DNA from: Cupriavidus basilensis
GTDB taxonomy: Bacteria > Pseudomonadota > Gammaproteobacteria > Burkholderiales > Burkholderiaceae
Direction: 5' to 3'
Length of the DNA stretch: 64,000 nucleotides
Assembly: GCF_008801925.2 (NCBI RefSeq)
Contig: NZ_CP062803.1
Coordinates: 4,464,001 to 4,528,000, forward strand
Every line of letters begins with the position of its first letter. Position 1 is the first letter of the stretch. The notes under the pieces were generated by a model, which saw nothing but the letters and a program-made list of their open reading frames with translations, ran no database searches and had not been told where the DNA came from. The position numbers and the translations under genes are program-made. Shown here in pieces: positions 33,642-44,030 of the stretch.

Positions 33642-36600
33642 ATGACCCTGTCCGAGCTTTGTATCCGCCGCCCGGTGATGACGATCCTGCTATGCCTGGC
33701 AGTGATCGTCACCGGTATTGCGCTCTACCCCACCATCCCGATCGCGGCGTTGCCGTCGTTCAACTCGCCGGTGATCCAGGTCACGGCCACCTTGCCAGGG
33801 GCCAGCCCCGAGACCATGGCGGCCTCGGTGGCGACCCAGCTGGAAAAGCAGTTCGCCACCATTCCCGGCGTGTCGGTGATCAGCTCGTCGAACACGCTCG
33901 GCAACTCCAGCATCACCATCGAGTTCAACAACGACCGCGACATCGACGCCGCGGCCGTGGACGTGCAGGCGGCGCTGTTCCGCGCGCAGCGCGCGCTGCC
34001 GATCGAAATGACGGTGCCGCCGTCGTACCGCAAGGTCAACCCGGCCGATGCGCCGGTGCTGCTGCTGGCGATCAACTCGCCGGCCATGAGCCTGGCCGAG
34101 CTCAACGCCTTCGGCGACAACCTGATCTCGCCCAGCCTGGCCACCTTGCCAGGCGTGGCGCAGGTGCAGGTGTTCGGGCAAAAGCGTTTCGCCGTGCGCG
34201 TGCGCGCCCACCCGGACGCGCTTGCCGCGCGCGGCCTCACGCTGGATGAGCTGGCCACGGCGCTGAACCGCGCCAACGCCAATACGCCGGTCGGCACGCT
34301 GGACGGCGCGCGCCAGACGCTCACCATCCAGGCCAACCGCCAGCTTGCCAGCGCCGACGCGTTCCGCAACATCATCGTGGCCAGCCAGCCCAGCGGCGCG
34401 CTGGTGCGGCTGTCTGACGTGGCCGATGTGGAAGACAGCGTCGAGACCATCAAGACCGGCAGCTGGCTCAACAACGAGCGCTCGATCGTGCTGGCCGTGC
34501 TGCGCCAGCCGGATGCCAATACGGTGGCGGTGGTGGACGCCATCAAGAACGCGCTGCCGCGCCTGATCCAGCAGATGCCGGATTCGGTCAACGTGGCGGT
34601 GGTCAACGACCGCTCGCAGTCGATCCGCGAATCCATCCACGACGTGCAGTTCACGCTGGCCCTGACCGTCGGGCTGGTGGTGATGGTGATTTTCCTGTTC
34701 CTGCGCCGCGCCGCCGCCACGCTGATTCCCACCGTGTCGCTGCCGATCTCGCTGATCGGCACGGTGGCGCTGATGAAGGCCTTCGGCTACAGCCTGGACA
34801 ATGTGTCGCTGCTGGCCATTACGCTCGCCGTGGGTTTGGTGGTGGACGACGCCATCGTGATGCTGGAAAACATCGTGCGCCATATCGAGGAGGGCGTGCC
34901 GCCGCTCAAGGCCGCGCTGGTCGGCTCGCGCGAGATGGGGTTCACCATCCTCTCGATCTCGATCTCGCTGGTGGCGGTGTTCATCCCCATCTTCTTCATG
35001 CCGGGCGTGATCGGCTTGCTGTTCCACGAGTTCGCGGCGGTGGTGTCGCTGGCCATTCTGGTATCGGCGCTGGTGTCGCTCACGCTGATCCCGATGTTGT
35101 GCGCGCGCTTCCTGTCGGCCGAGAACGTGCCGATCGACGAGTCGCAACATGCCTATGGCGACCACGCGGATGCCAGCCACGCGCCGGCCATCGTGCAGAA
35201 GCAGACCATCGGGCTGCGCTCCACCCAGTGGTTCGAGAACCTGTTCGAATTCACGCTCCACCGCTATGCGCGCGGGCTTGACTGGTGCCTGGCGCACCGC
35301 AAGTCGGTGCTGGCGGTGGCCGGCCTGACCTTCGTGCTGACCGCGGTGCTGTTCGTGATGATCCCCAAGGGCTTCTTCCCGGAAGAAGACATCGGGCAGA
35401 TCCAGGTCAATGCCGAAGGCCCGCAGGATATTTCCTTCGACGCCATGGCCGACCGACTGCGCGATGCGGCCGAGCGCATGCGCAAGAACCCGGCGGTGCG
35501 CAGCATCGTGATCTCGATCGGTGGCGGCCCCTCCCCCGCCATCAACACGGGCCGCATGTTCATCGAGCTCAAGCCGCTGGGCGAGCGCCCCAAGATGGCC
35601 AAGGTGGTGGAGTCCCTGCGCAAGGACGTGTCGGGCATCGCCGGCCTGGCGGTCTACTTCTCGCCGGTGCAGAACCTGCGCCTGGGCGGGCGCCAGAGCA
35701 AGAGCCGCTACCAGTACACGCTGCAAAGCGTGAAGGCCGGCCAGCTGCAGGAATACTCCGACAAGCTGATGGGCAAGATGCGCGCCGATCCGCTGTTCCG
35801 CGATGTCACCAGCGATTCTCAGCAATCGGGCCTGGAGGCGCAGCTGTCGATTGACCGCGACAAGGCCAATGCGCTGGGCGTGCAGATCCAGGACGTGCGC
35901 CAGGCGCTGTACTCCGCCTTTGGCGAGCGCCAGGTGTCGACCATCTATACCCCGATCGACAACTACTACGTGATCCTGCAGGCGGCCGATATCGACCGTG
36001 CCGACGAGACCGCGTTCTCCAAGCTCTACGTGCGCAGCAAGACCGGGCAGATGGTGCCGATCTCCGCCTTCGCGACTACCGAGCGCCGGGTCGGGCCAAT
36101 TGCCGTGAACCACCAGGGCCAGCTGCCCTCGGTGACGGTGTCGTTCAACCTTGCGCCGGGCGCGGCGCTTGGCGCGGCCTCCGCCAAGATCGATGTCTAC
36201 AAGCAAGAGATCGCCATGCCTGGCTCGATCTTCACGAGCTGGGGCGGCGACGCGGCGGTGTTCCAGTCGTCCCAGGCTACGCAGGTGCTGCTGCTGGTGG
36301 CGGCGCTCGCGGTGATCTACACGCTGCTGGGCGTGCTGTACGAGAGCTACATCCATCCGCTGACCATCCTGGCCGGCCTGCCGTCGGCGGCCGTTGGCGC
36401 GCTGCTGACGCTCTTCCTCTTCGATGTGGAGCTGTCGCTGATCGCCACCATCGGCGTGCTGATGCTGATCGGGATCGTCAAGAAAAACGCCATCATGATG
36501 ATCGACTTCGCGCTGGCGGCGCAGCGCGAGCAGGGCATGGCCCCGGCGCGCGCGATCCGGCAGGCCTGCCTGCTGCGCTTCCGCCCGATCATGATGACGA

Positions 36601-36839
36601 CCTTCGCCGCCGTGATGGGCGCGCTGCCACTGGCGCTCGGCCTGGGCGCGGGCGCCGAGCTGCGCCAGCCGCTGGGCCTGGCGGTGGTGGGCGGCCTGCT
36701 GTTCTCGCAGGTGATCACGCTGTTCATCACGCCGGTGATCTATCTGGCGCTCGATCGGTTCTCGGGCACCGGCCCGCTGCAGATCGACGAACAAGGCAAT
36801 CGCCTGCCGGCCCTGGTGGGTGGGGAGGCTGCGCACTGA
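33642..36839 (+). CDS. RND efflux permease (MdtB/MuxB-like)
   Basis: A 1065-residue HAE1-type proton-driven pump with 12 membrane segments. The N-terminal MTLSELCIRRPVMTILLCLA is typical, and the proton-relay aspartates sit in LAVGLVVDDAIVMLENIV. Two large periplasmic loops follow TM1 and TM7. It takes drugs from the periplasm or membrane, works with the adaptor just upstream, and probably uses a shared TolC/OprM-type channel. Sequence features such as NNDRDIDAAAVDVQAAL resemble the MdtB/C group. A strong terminator follows. Confidence 0.93.
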   Translation: MTLSELCIRRPVMTILLCLAVIVTGIALYPTIPIAALPSFNSPVIQVTATLPGASPETMAASVATQLEKQFATIPGVSVISSSNTLGNSSITIEFNNDRDIDAAAVDVQAALFRAQRALPIEMTVPPSYRKVNPADAPVLLLAINSPAMSLAELNAFGDNLISPSLATLPGVAQVQVFGQKRFAVRVRAHPDALAARGLTLDELATALNRANANTPVGTLDGARQTLTIQANRQLASADAFRNIIVASQPSGALVRLSDVADVEDSVETIKTGSWLNNERSIVLAVLRQPDANTVAVVDAIKNALPRLIQQMPDSVNVAVVNDRSQSIRESIHDVQFTLALTVGLVVMVIFLFLRRAAATLIPTVSLPISLIGTVALMKAFGYSLDNVSLLAITLAVGLVVDDAIVMLENIVRHIEEGVPPLKAALVGSREMGFTILSISISLVAVFIPIFFMPGVIGLLFHEFAAVVSLAILVSALVSLTLIPMLCARFLSAENVPIDESQHAYGDHADASHAPAIVQKQTIGLRSTQWFENLFEFTLHRYARGLDWCLAHRKSVLAVAGLTFVLTAVLFVMIPKGFFPEEDIGQIQVNAEGPQDISFDAMADRLRDAAERMRKNPAVRSIVISIGGGPSPAINTGRMFIELKPLGERPKMAKVVESLRKDVSGIAGLAVYFSPVQNLRLGGRQSKSRYQYTLQSVKAGQLQEYSDKLMGKMRADPLFRDVTSDSQQSGLEAQLSIDRDKANALGVQIQDVRQALYSAFGERQVSTIYTPIDNYYVILQAADIDRADETAFSKLYVRSKTGQMVPISAFATTERRVGPIAVNHQGQLPSVTVSFNLAPGAALGAASAKIDVYKQEIAMPGSIFTSWGGDAAVFQSSQATQVLLLVAALAVIYTLLGVLYESYIHPLTILAGLPSAAVGALLTLFLFDVELSLIATIGVLMLIGIVKKNAIMMIDFALAAQREQGMAPARAIRQACLLRFRPIMMTTFAAVMGALPLALGLGAGAELRQPLGLAVVGGLLFSQVITLFITPVIYLALDRFSGTGPLQIDEQGNRLPALVGGEAAH

Positions 36840-36871
36840 GCGTGCTGCCGTAGCCAATCGCGACGCCTCGG

Positions 36872-36905
36872 GGGCGGTGCCGGATCGGTCGGCACCGCCC
36901 TTTTT
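36872..36905 (+). terminator. Rho-independent terminator after the RND operon
   Basis: A 10-base GC-rich stem, GGGCGGTGCC with GGCACCGCCC (36872..36881 and 36891..36900), is followed by TTTTTGTTT. It lies 32 bases after the permease stop. Confidence 0.85.
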
Positions 36906-36991
36906 GTTTCGGCAGCGTTGCGGCTTCGTTGCGGCATTGCCACCAATCGGGGCGCTCCGTACGCGGGGGCAGGGATTGTGGTGATCCATGC

Positions 36992-37030
36992 TTTACAAAT
37001 AGTTACTTATTGATAATAATTCGCATTCTC
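36992..37030 (+). promoter_or_regulatory. Promoter with Fur-box-like sequence before the TonB receptor gene
   Basis: TTTACA at 36992..36997 and AATAAT at 37015..37020 form a -35/-10 pair with 17-base spacing. GATAATAATTCGCATTCTC at 37012..37030 matches 14 of 19 bases of the E. coli Fur consensus and overlaps the -10. This predicts repression by Fur with iron and induction in iron starvation for the operon 37132..44347 or further. Confidence 0.7.
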
Positions 37031-37131
37031 AATAATGCGTGACCGGGTTCGCCGAGCCACGCCTGACCACGCGAGCCAGCCACAGTCTTCGCACTAGCCA
37101 GCCAGCGTTTCGCTTTCTTTGGGGAAATTCC

Positions 37132-39426
37132 ATGAAACGCCGCTGTCTGGCGCGCTTGCGCGCCTCTGCCTCTATCCGAGTCACCCGAGTCACGCCCATC
37201 GCCGCCGTCTGCGCCGCCCTTGGCGGTCCCGTCCTGGCTGCCGAGCCGGCCGCCGATCCGGCCCGCCACTTAAGCGAGGTGGTGGTCACCGCCACGCGCA
37301 CCGAGGAGCGCGCCGATGCCGTTGCCTCCACCATCACCGCCATTGACGCCAGCCGGATCGAACGCGCCCAGCCCGTTGACGAGACCGCCCTGTTCGCCGA
37401 TGAGCCCGATATCGATGTGCCCCGCGACCGCCGCCGCTTTGGTGCCGGCAGCATCAATATCCGCGGCATCGAAGACAACCGTGTGCTGCTGATGGTCGAT
37501 GGCGTGCGCCTGCCCGACTACTACAACGGCGGCGGCCCCTCCAACCTGTCCAGCGCCACGCGCGACGCGCCCGAGTTCTCCTTCCTCAAGCGGGTCGAGG
37601 TGCTGCGCGGGCCGGCGTCCAGCCTGTACGGCTCGGACGCTATCGGCGGCGTGGTGTCGTATGTCACCAAGGATCCCGAAGACATCATGCGCGGGCGCGC
37701 GGTGGGGGGCGAAGCCGGGCTGTCGTGGAACGGCATCGACCGCAGCTTCGGCCAGACCGCGGGCGTGGCCGGCGGCAACGAGACCATCAAGGGCTTGTTC
37801 ATGTACGCGCACCGCAAGGGGCACGAAGTGCAGAGCATGGGTGGCAACGACACCACGTCGACCGGCCGCACCAAGGCCAATCCGCAGAACAGCGAGACCA
37901 ACGCGTGGCTCGGCAAGATCGTGCTCGACCCGGCCGCGGGCCATCGCCTCAAGCTGACTTACGAGCATCGCGACAACGACACCTTCACCGATATCCGCCG
38001 GCTGTCCACCGCGCTGCCGCGCGTGACCTCCGCCAACGGCACCGAGGACCTGTCGCGCAACCGCGTCAGCCTGGACTACGAATGGAAGCCGGCCAGCCGC
38101 GTCATCGATCGCCTGAGCGCGTCGGTGTTCTACCAGGAGAGCGAGTCCAACACCGTGACCAACCAGGTGCGCAGCCGTACCAGTTCGGGTTGCTCGGGCT
38201 CCACCGCGGGCACCAGCCTGTGTGACGTCAACCTGCTGTTCGGTTTTCGCCAGCAGCAGACCGGCTTCAACTTGCAGGCCGACAAGTCGTTCAATACCGG
38301 CGTTGTCGGCCACCGGCTGATCACCGGCGTGGACTTCCTGCGTACCCAGACCAGCGAGATGCGCGACGGCACCACCTACAACCGCACCACCGGCGTGGTG
38401 TCCAAATCGCTGGCCGGCGACAACTTCCCGATCCACGATTTCCCCAAGGGCGAAACGCGCCAGACCGGCATCTTCGTGCAGGATGAGCTGCAGTTCGCCG
38501 GCGGCCGCTTCACGCTCACGCCGGGCCTGCGCTTTGACCACTACTCGCTCGGCCCGGATGACGACAAGCTCTACAACAGCGTGGCTTCCAAGCCCGCCAT
38601 CAGCAAGAGCGATTCGGCACTGTCGCCCAAGCTCTCCGCGCTGTGGCAGGCCACCGACCGCATCAACCTGTGGGCCCAGTACGTATTCGGATACCGCGCG
38701 CCCAACTACCAGGAGATCAACGGCAGCTTTCGCAACACCATCCAGGGCTACGGCGCCGCGCCCAATGGCGACCTGAACCCGGAGAAGAGCCGCTCGTTCG
38801 AGATCGGCGCGCGCTATACGGATGAACGCGTGCAGACCAGCGTCGCGGTGTTCGACAACCGTTACAAGGACTTCATCGAGCAAGTCGCGCTGCGCTGCCC
38901 GTCGGATCCCGCTTGTCTTGCCGGCCTGCGCGCGACATACCAGTACCGCAACCAGAGCAGCGTGCGCATCTACGGCGCCGAGTGGCGCGGCAGCTACCGC
39001 TTCCTGCCGCAATGGCGCGTGGACAGCGCCGTGGCCTACGCGCACGGCAACAACGAGCAGACCGGCCAGCCCCTCAACAGCGTCTCGCCGCTGCGCGCCA
39101 GCGCCGCGCTGACGTGGGAGCGCGGCAGCAGCAGCCAGGGCCAGGGCGCAAGCCTGCGCTGGCGCGGCGCGCGCGCCGTGACGCGCACCGACGACACCTC
39201 CTTCGCCTACTTCAAGCCGGGCGGCTATGGCGTGGCCGACATCCAGGGCTGGTGGCGCTTTAACCGCTACGCCAGCCTGGTGCTTTCGGTGAATAACGTG
39301 TTCGACAAAAAGTACTGGTTGTGGGGCGATGTGCGCCAAGGCAGCGTGGCCGCCAGCGAGCCGGGCCTGGACTTCTATACGCAGCCAGGACGCACCTTTG
39401 CCGCCAGCGTGAAGCTGTCGTTCTGA
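37132..39426 (+). CDS. TonB-dependent haem/haemoglobin-type outer membrane receptor
   Basis: A 764-residue TonB-dependent receptor with an N-terminal signal peptide. The plug domain contains SEVVVTATRTEERADAV (TonB-box region), INIRGIEDNRVLLMVDGVR and VEVLRGPASSLYGSDAIGG. The barrel carries YRAP and, further on, NGDLNPEKS, which resemble the FRAP and NPNL motifs of haem receptors. It ends in a C-terminal Phe as outer-membrane proteins do. It imports an iron source, most likely haem, using TonB energy. It heads the operon with the CobN-like gene 20 bases downstream, behind a Fur-like box. Cobalamin or another metallo-tetrapyrrole is the main alternative ligand. Confidence 0.85.
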   Translation: MKRRCLARLRASASIRVTRVTPIAAVCAALGGPVLAAEPAADPARHLSEVVVTATRTEERADAVASTITAIDASRIERAQPVDETALFADEPDIDVPRDRRRFGAGSINIRGIEDNRVLLMVDGVRLPDYYNGGGPSNLSSATRDAPEFSFLKRVEVLRGPASSLYGSDAIGGVVSYVTKDPEDIMRGRAVGGEAGLSWNGIDRSFGQTAGVAGGNETIKGLFMYAHRKGHEVQSMGGNDTTSTGRTKANPQNSETNAWLGKIVLDPAAGHRLKLTYEHRDNDTFTDIRRLSTALPRVTSANGTEDLSRNRVSLDYEWKPASRVIDRLSASVFYQESESNTVTNQVRSRTSSGCSGSTAGTSLCDVNLLFGFRQQQTGFNLQADKSFNTGVVGHRLITGVDFLRTQTSEMRDGTTYNRTTGVVSKSLAGDNFPIHDFPKGETRQTGIFVQDELQFAGGRFTLTPGLRFDHYSLGPDDDKLYNSVASKPAISKSDSALSPKLSALWQATDRINLWAQYVFGYRAPNYQEINGSFRNTIQGYGAAPNGDLNPEKSRSFEIGARYTDERVQTSVAVFDNRYKDFIEQVALRCPSDPACLAGLRATYQYRNQSSVRIYGAEWRGSYRFLPQWRVDSAVAYAHGNNEQTGQPLNSVSPLRASAALTWERGSSSQGQGASLRWRGARAVTRTDDTSFAYFKPGGYGVADIQGWWRFNRYASLVLSVNNVFDKKYWLWGDVRQGSVAASEPGLDFYTQPGRTFAASVKLSF

Positions 39427-39446
39427 CCAGAGGCGAATCGACCGAC

Positions 39447-42400
39447 ATGTCCCCACAAGATAAAACCAGGATGCGGCTTGTCCGCGCGTTGTGCCTGCTG
39501 TGGATAACCTGGCTGGTGCTCGGCATGCAGCCAGCGTCGGCAGCGCCGCGCATCGCGGTGCTGACCACCTCGCCCGTGCCCGCCGGCAAGTTCGAGCCGC
39601 TGCAGGCCATGGCGCGCGCGCACGGCATGACGCTGGATGCGCGCTACCTGGAGCGCATGAACGCGCAGGATATCGCGCCGTTTATCGACGGCGCCAGCCT
39701 GCTGATCCTGGATGCGCCACGCGACCATATCGTCACCGAGATGCTGGCCAAGCTCGGGCCGCTGTGGACCCATGCGCGCGTGCCGCGCCTGCTGATTGCC
39801 ACTGACCGCTTCGACGCGCACGGCGTGGATAACGCGCTGGGCGCGAAGCTGCAGGCGTACTACGTCAATGGCGGCCGTGCCAACTTCGACGCGATGATGC
39901 GCACGCTGGCTGCGCAGCAGTTCAAGCTGCATGTGGACAACGCTATTCCCGCGCCAGTCGTATTCCCCAAGGCCGCTTACTACCATCCGCGGCTTGCCAG
40001 CGTGGTGACGGCCTCGCCGGAAGATGCACTCAAGGTGTCCGGCCACGCCGGTGAACCGGTGATCGGCGTCGCCATCCACCAGGCCTACGTGTCGGGGCTG
40101 GACAGTGCCTTTATCGACGACCTGATCGCGCGCATCGAAGCGCGCGGCGCGCGCGCGCTGGTGTTCTATAGCGGCGTCATGGAGGCGGGCGGCGTGCAGC
40201 ACATGGCCGCGCCTGGCGGCAAGCGCATCGTCGACGTGCTCATCAACGGCCAGATCATGCTCAACGCGGCTGGCCGCAAGACGGAGTTCGAGGCGCTCGG
40301 CATCCCGGTGCTGCAGGTCATGCCTTATCGCAAGGGCGACGCGCAGGACTGGGAGCGCGACCCGCACGGCATCAGCCTCACGGACACGCCCTTCTACCTC
40401 GTGCAGCCCGAGCTGGCCGGCGTGAGCGATCCCATGCTGGCCGCAGCCACCTCGCACAAGGACGGCAGTATCGTCAGCCTGCCGGCGCAGCTCGATGCCG
40501 TGGCGGACAAGGCGCTGGCGCTCACGCGCCTGCAGCGCACGCCGAACGCCGACAAGCGCGTGGCGATCCTGTTCTACAACTATCCGGCGGGCGAGAAGAA
40601 CCTGTCGGCATCGTTCCTCAACCTGCCGCGCAGCCTGTCGTCCACGCTGGCCGCATTGCATGGGGCCGGCTACCGTACCGATGCTGCGGATGCGCTCGCG
40701 CTGCAGCGTGATCTGGGCGCATTGCTCGCACCCTTCTATCGCGATGGACAACTTGCCGCGCTGCTCGACGCGGATCGCGCGGTGTGGATGCCGATGACGC
40801 AATACCGCCGCTGGTACGACGCGCAACCTGCTGCGTTTCGCGCCGAGGTCAGCGCGCGCTGGGGCGAACCCGAAGCCTCGTCGATGGCGATCCGGCGCAA
40901 CGGCGTGGCCGGCTTCGCCATCCCGCGCCTGCAACTCGGCAACGTGGCCCTGATGCCGGTACCGCCACGCGGCGAGCGCGACGAAGCCGCCGAGAAAGCG
41001 CTCTATCACTCCACCAAGACGCCGCTTAGCCATTTCTACATGGCGGCCTACCTGTGGGCGCGCGAAGGGCGCGAGGCGCTGGTGCACTACGGCACCCACG
41101 GCACGCAGGAATGGACACCGGGCAAGGAGCGCGGCCTGTCCGTGACCGACCAGCCCTACCTGGTGCTCGGCAGCGTGCCGGTGATCTATCCCTATATCGT
41201 CGATGACGTCGGCGAGGCACTGCAGGCCAAGCGCCGTGGCCGCGCCACCATCGTCAGCCACCAGACGCCGCCGTTCAAGCCGGCGGGCCTGCACACGGAT
41301 CTGTCGGCGCTGCACGACCAGTTGCACAACTACCTGCAGCAGGACGACGGCGCAGTGAAGGACACGCTGCGCGAGGACATCCTCAAGCGCAGCGCGCGCA
41401 TGCACCTGCTCGACGACATGGGCTGGCCGCAAGCCCGCGCGAGCGCGCAGTTTGCCGAATACCTCGATGCGCTGCACACGCATCTGCACGAGCTCGCCGG
41501 GGCATTGCAGCCCTACGGCCTGCATACGTTCGGCCAGTCGCAGGATCCCGAGCTGCGGTTGTACACGGTGATGGCCATGCTCGGGCAACCGTGGCTCAAG
41601 CGCGTGTTTCCCGACGAGCCGGAAGAACTGTTCGCGCTCGACTACAAGCAGCTCGCGCAATCGGCGCCGTACGCCATGCTGCGCAAGTACGTGATCGACG
41701 GCGCGCCGCTGACCAACCTTGCCGACGCCAGACAGCGCGAAGACATGGAGCGTGCCCGCACGCTGTACGCCAGCCTGGATGCCGCGCCGGAGAGCGCATC
41801 CATCCTCACCGCGCTGGCCGGGGGCTACGTGCTGGCCGGCACCGGCGGCGACCCGGTGCGCCATCCCGACGCACTGCCGACCGGGCGCAACCTGTATGGG
41901 TTCGATCCCTCGAAGGTACCTAGCCGCGAAGCGTGGCAGGCCGGCCAGGCCACGGCCGAGAGCATGATTGCCGACTGGCGCAAGCGCCACGGCAAATGGC
42001 CCACCAAGCTGGCCTTCTCGCTGTGGAGCGTGGAGACCATGCGCCATCAGGGCATGCTGGAGGCGCAGGCGATGGCCGCCATGGGCATTCGCCCGAAGTG
42101 GGACGGCGGCGGCCGCGTGGTCGGCGTGGAAGCGATTCCCGCCGCCGAGCTCAAGCGGCCGCGCGTGGACGTGGTGCTGTCCGCTACCGGCCTCTATCGC
42201 GATCACTTTCCCAACCTGATCAAGTGGCTGGCCGAAGCGGTCAAGCTCGCCGCCGCGCAGCCCGAGCCCGACAACGCCGTTGCCGCCAGCACGCGCGCGC
42301 TCAGCGCGCGGCTGGCGCAACGCAAGGCCGCGGACATGACCCCGGAGCGCATCGAGTCGCTGGCGCTCACGCGCGTCTTCGCCAGCGAGACCGGCAACTA

Positions 42401-43514
42401 TGGCACGGGACTGAACGACGCTACGCTGGCCAGCGACAGCTTCGGTAGCGGCAAGGAAGCGGACGCCAAGCTGGCCAAGCTCTATCTCGCGCGCATGCAA
42501 TACGGCTATGGGCCCGACGAGAAGACGTGGGGCGAGAAACTGCCACAACTCAATCTCTACGCAGAGAACCTCAAGGGCGTGGAGGGCGCGCTGCTGGCGC
42601 GTAGCTCCAACCTGTACGGCATGCTGACTACCGACGATCCTTTCCAGTATCTCGGTGGCATCGGCCTGGCCGTGCGCCACCTGACGGGCAAGGCGCCGGA
42701 GCTGCTGATCTCCAACCTGCGCGATGCCAACAGCGCACGCACGCAGACGGCGGCGTCCTTCCTCGCCACCGAGCTGCGCACGCGCTACTTCCATCCCGGC
42801 TGGATCGAAGGCATGAAGGCCGAGGGCTATAGCGGCGCGCTCAACGTGCTCGATACCGTGAACAATTTCTGGGGCTGGACCGCGGTCGCGCCGGAGATTG
42901 TGCGCGACGACCAGTGGACCGAGTTCGCCGAAGTCTACGTCAAGGACAAGCACAAGCTCGGCCTGGACGCATGGTTCGAGCAGAACGCGCCACAGGCCCA
43001 GGCGCAGGTAATCGAGCGCATGCTGGAAGCCGCGCGCAAGGGCTACTGGCGGGCCGATCCCGAGATGCTCAAGACGCTGGCCGACAGGTGGCGGGCGCTG
43101 TCGCAGCGGCACGATATCCGCAGCGACAACCGCAGCTTCAATCGCTACGTGCAGCAGCAGGCCATGGCGCCCGGCGCCGCGGGCTATGGCACGCAGGCTC
43201 CGACGGCACCGCCCGCCGCCGCGCCGAAGGCCGCGGCCCCGCTGGCGCCGCCGCGTCCTGCCCGGCAGCAAGCACAAGCACAAGCGCAGGCGCAGCCCAA
43301 GCCGCAACCCGAGCCCAAGGCACAGCCGCAAACGGTGCCGGTGCAAGGCATGCAACTGGTCGAGAAAAAGCCTCCCGCTGCGGCGCTCGTGCCCGTGCTG
43401 TCGTGGCTTGCCGGCGGCATCGCACTGGCTGGCGCCATGCTGGGCGGCGCCCTCAGCGCGCGCCGCCGCGCTGGCGCTGCGCCCTTCTTCCAAAAGCAAT
43501 CCGAAACCCACTGA
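39447..43514 (+). CDS. Membrane-anchored CobN-like protein (HmuS-like chelatase homologue)
   Basis: A 1355-residue CobN/BchH-family protein with unusual ends. The N-terminus looks like a signal peptide (LCLLWITWLVLGMQPASA), and a Pro/Gln/Ala-rich linker (about residues 1250 to 1305) leads to a C-terminal membrane segment ending in RRR, so most of the chain should face the periplasm. Classical family motifs are present: HYGTHGTQEWTPGK, NLYGMLTTDDPFQYLGG and NNFWGW. Cytoplasmic CobN inserts cobalt with CobST, but no such partners are here. The setting with a haem-type receptor and ExbB-like protein matches HmuS of the Bacteroidetes hmu operon, which has been linked to haem iron release. The role is inferred from that similarity. 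Confidence 0.85.
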   Translation: MSPQDKTRMRLVRALCLLWITWLVLGMQPASAAPRIAVLTTSPVPAGKFEPLQAMARAHGMTLDARYLERMNAQDIAPFIDGASLLILDAPRDHIVTEMLAKLGPLWTHARVPRLLIATDRFDAHGVDNALGAKLQAYYVNGGRANFDAMMRTLAAQQFKLHVDNAIPAPVVFPKAAYYHPRLASVVTASPEDALKVSGHAGEPVIGVAIHQAYVSGLDSAFIDDLIARIEARGARALVFYSGVMEAGGVQHMAAPGGKRIVDVLINGQIMLNAAGRKTEFEALGIPVLQVMPYRKGDAQDWERDPHGISLTDTPFYLVQPELAGVSDPMLAAATSHKDGSIVSLPAQLDAVADKALALTRLQRTPNADKRVAILFYNYPAGEKNLSASFLNLPRSLSSTLAALHGAGYRTDAADALALQRDLGALLAPFYRDGQLAALLDADRAVWMPMTQYRRWYDAQPAAFRAEVSARWGEPEASSMAIRRNGVAGFAIPRLQLGNVALMPVPPRGERDEAAEKALYHSTKTPLSHFYMAAYLWAREGREALVHYGTHGTQEWTPGKERGLSVTDQPYLVLGSVPVIYPYIVDDVGEALQAKRRGRATIVSHQTPPFKPAGLHTDLSALHDQLHNYLQQDDGAVKDTLREDILKRSARMHLLDDMGWPQARASAQFAEYLDALHTHLHELAGALQPYGLHTFGQSQDPELRLYTVMAMLGQPWLKRVFPDEPEELFALDYKQLAQSAPYAMLRKYVIDGAPLTNLADARQREDMERARTLYASLDAAPESASILTALAGGYVLAGTGGDPVRHPDALPTGRNLYGFDPSKVPSREAWQAGQATAESMIADWRKRHGKWPTKLAFSLWSVETMRHQGMLEAQAMAAMGIRPKWDGGGRVVGVEAIPAAELKRPRVDVVLSATGLYRDHFPNLIKWLAEAVKLAAAQPEPDNAVAASTRALSARLAQRKAADMTPERIESLALTRVFASETGNYGTGLNDATLASDSFGSGKEADAKLAKLYLARMQYGYGPDEKTWGEKLPQLNLYAENLKGVEGALLARSSNLYGMLTTDDPFQYLGGIGLAVRHLTGKAPELLISNLRDANSARTQTAASFLATELRTRYFHPGWIEGMKAEGYSGALNVLDTVNNFWGWTAVAPEIVRDDQWTEFAEVYVKDKHKLGLDAWFEQNAPQAQAQVIERMLEAARKGYWRADPEMLKTLADRWRALSQRHDIRSDNRSFNRYVQQQAMAPGAAGYGTQAPTAPPAAAPKAAAPLAPPRPARQQAQAQAQAQPKPQPEPKAQPQTVPVQGMQLVEKKPPAAALVPVLSWLAGGIALAGAMLGGALSARRRAGAAPFFQKQSETH

Positions 43515-43520
43515 CGCATC

Positions 43521-44030
43521 ATGACTCCTACCCTGCTTGAAACCCTGATGTACGACGTCGGCCAGTTGTTCCTGTTTCCGACGCTGGCCCTGATCGGGCT
43601 GCTGTTCCTGTACGCCTTCTGGGCGCTCGGCGAGTTCATCACGCAAGGCTGGCAACGCCGCCGTCACGGCATTGAGACGGGGCGCGGCTATGTGCTGGTC
43701 GCGTTCGCCCTGCGCCACCGTATCCAGGACCCGGACACGCTTGACGTGACCGCGCACCGCCTGCTGGAGTGGCCGCGCATTGCCACGCGCGTCGCGCCGA
43801 TGCTAGGACTGGTGGCCACCATGATCCCGATGGGGCCCGCGCTCAAGGGCCTGTCCGGGGGCAACCTCGCCAACGTGGGCGAGAACCTCACCATCGCGTT
43901 TTCCGCGGTGATTCTTGCGCTGATCGCTGCCAGCATCACCTTCTGGGTGGTCAACGTGCGTCGCCGCTGGCTCGCCGAGGAGCTGGTGTGGCTGGGCAAG
44001 CATCAACCGCAGTGGGAGGTGGACGCATGA
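43521..44030 (+). CDS. MotA/TolQ/ExbB-like proton channel protein
   Basis: A 169-residue protein with three predicted membrane segments (about residues 15 to 38, 90 to 112 and 122 to 145). The core APMLGLVATMIPMGPALKGL and NLTIAFSAVILALIAASITF is the usual TolQ/ExbB signature, and the short cytoplasmic loop and length resemble the ExbB-like protein of hmu-type operons. It probably uses the proton gradient to energise the outer-membrane receptor or the CobN-like protein. It starts 6 bases after the CobN-like gene and its stop overlaps the next start (ATGA), forming a tight operon. Confidence 0.85.
   Translation: MTPTLLETLMYDVGQLFLFPTLALIGLLFLYAFWALGEFITQGWQRRRHGIETGRGYVLVAFALRHRIQDPDTLDVTAHRLLEWPRIATRVAPMLGLVATMIPMGPALKGLSGGNLANVGENLTIAFSAVILALIAASITFWVVNVRRRWLAEELVWLGKHQPQWEVDA

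Noticed and set aside
33690..36989. A 1099-codon open frame opposite the RND permease
   Set aside because: Its product is His/Arg/Gln-rich and repetitive, the usual antisense shadow of a GC-rich membrane protein gene.
39447..43514. A true cobaltochelatase for vitamin B12 synthesis
   Set aside because: Signal peptide, C-terminal membrane anchor, missing CobS/CobT and the haem-uptake setting all argue against a cytoplasmic CobN.
39375..43757. A 1460-codon open frame opposite the CobN-like gene
   Set aside because: It has no family features and mirrors a real gene with clear motifs; long antisense frames are expected at this GC content.
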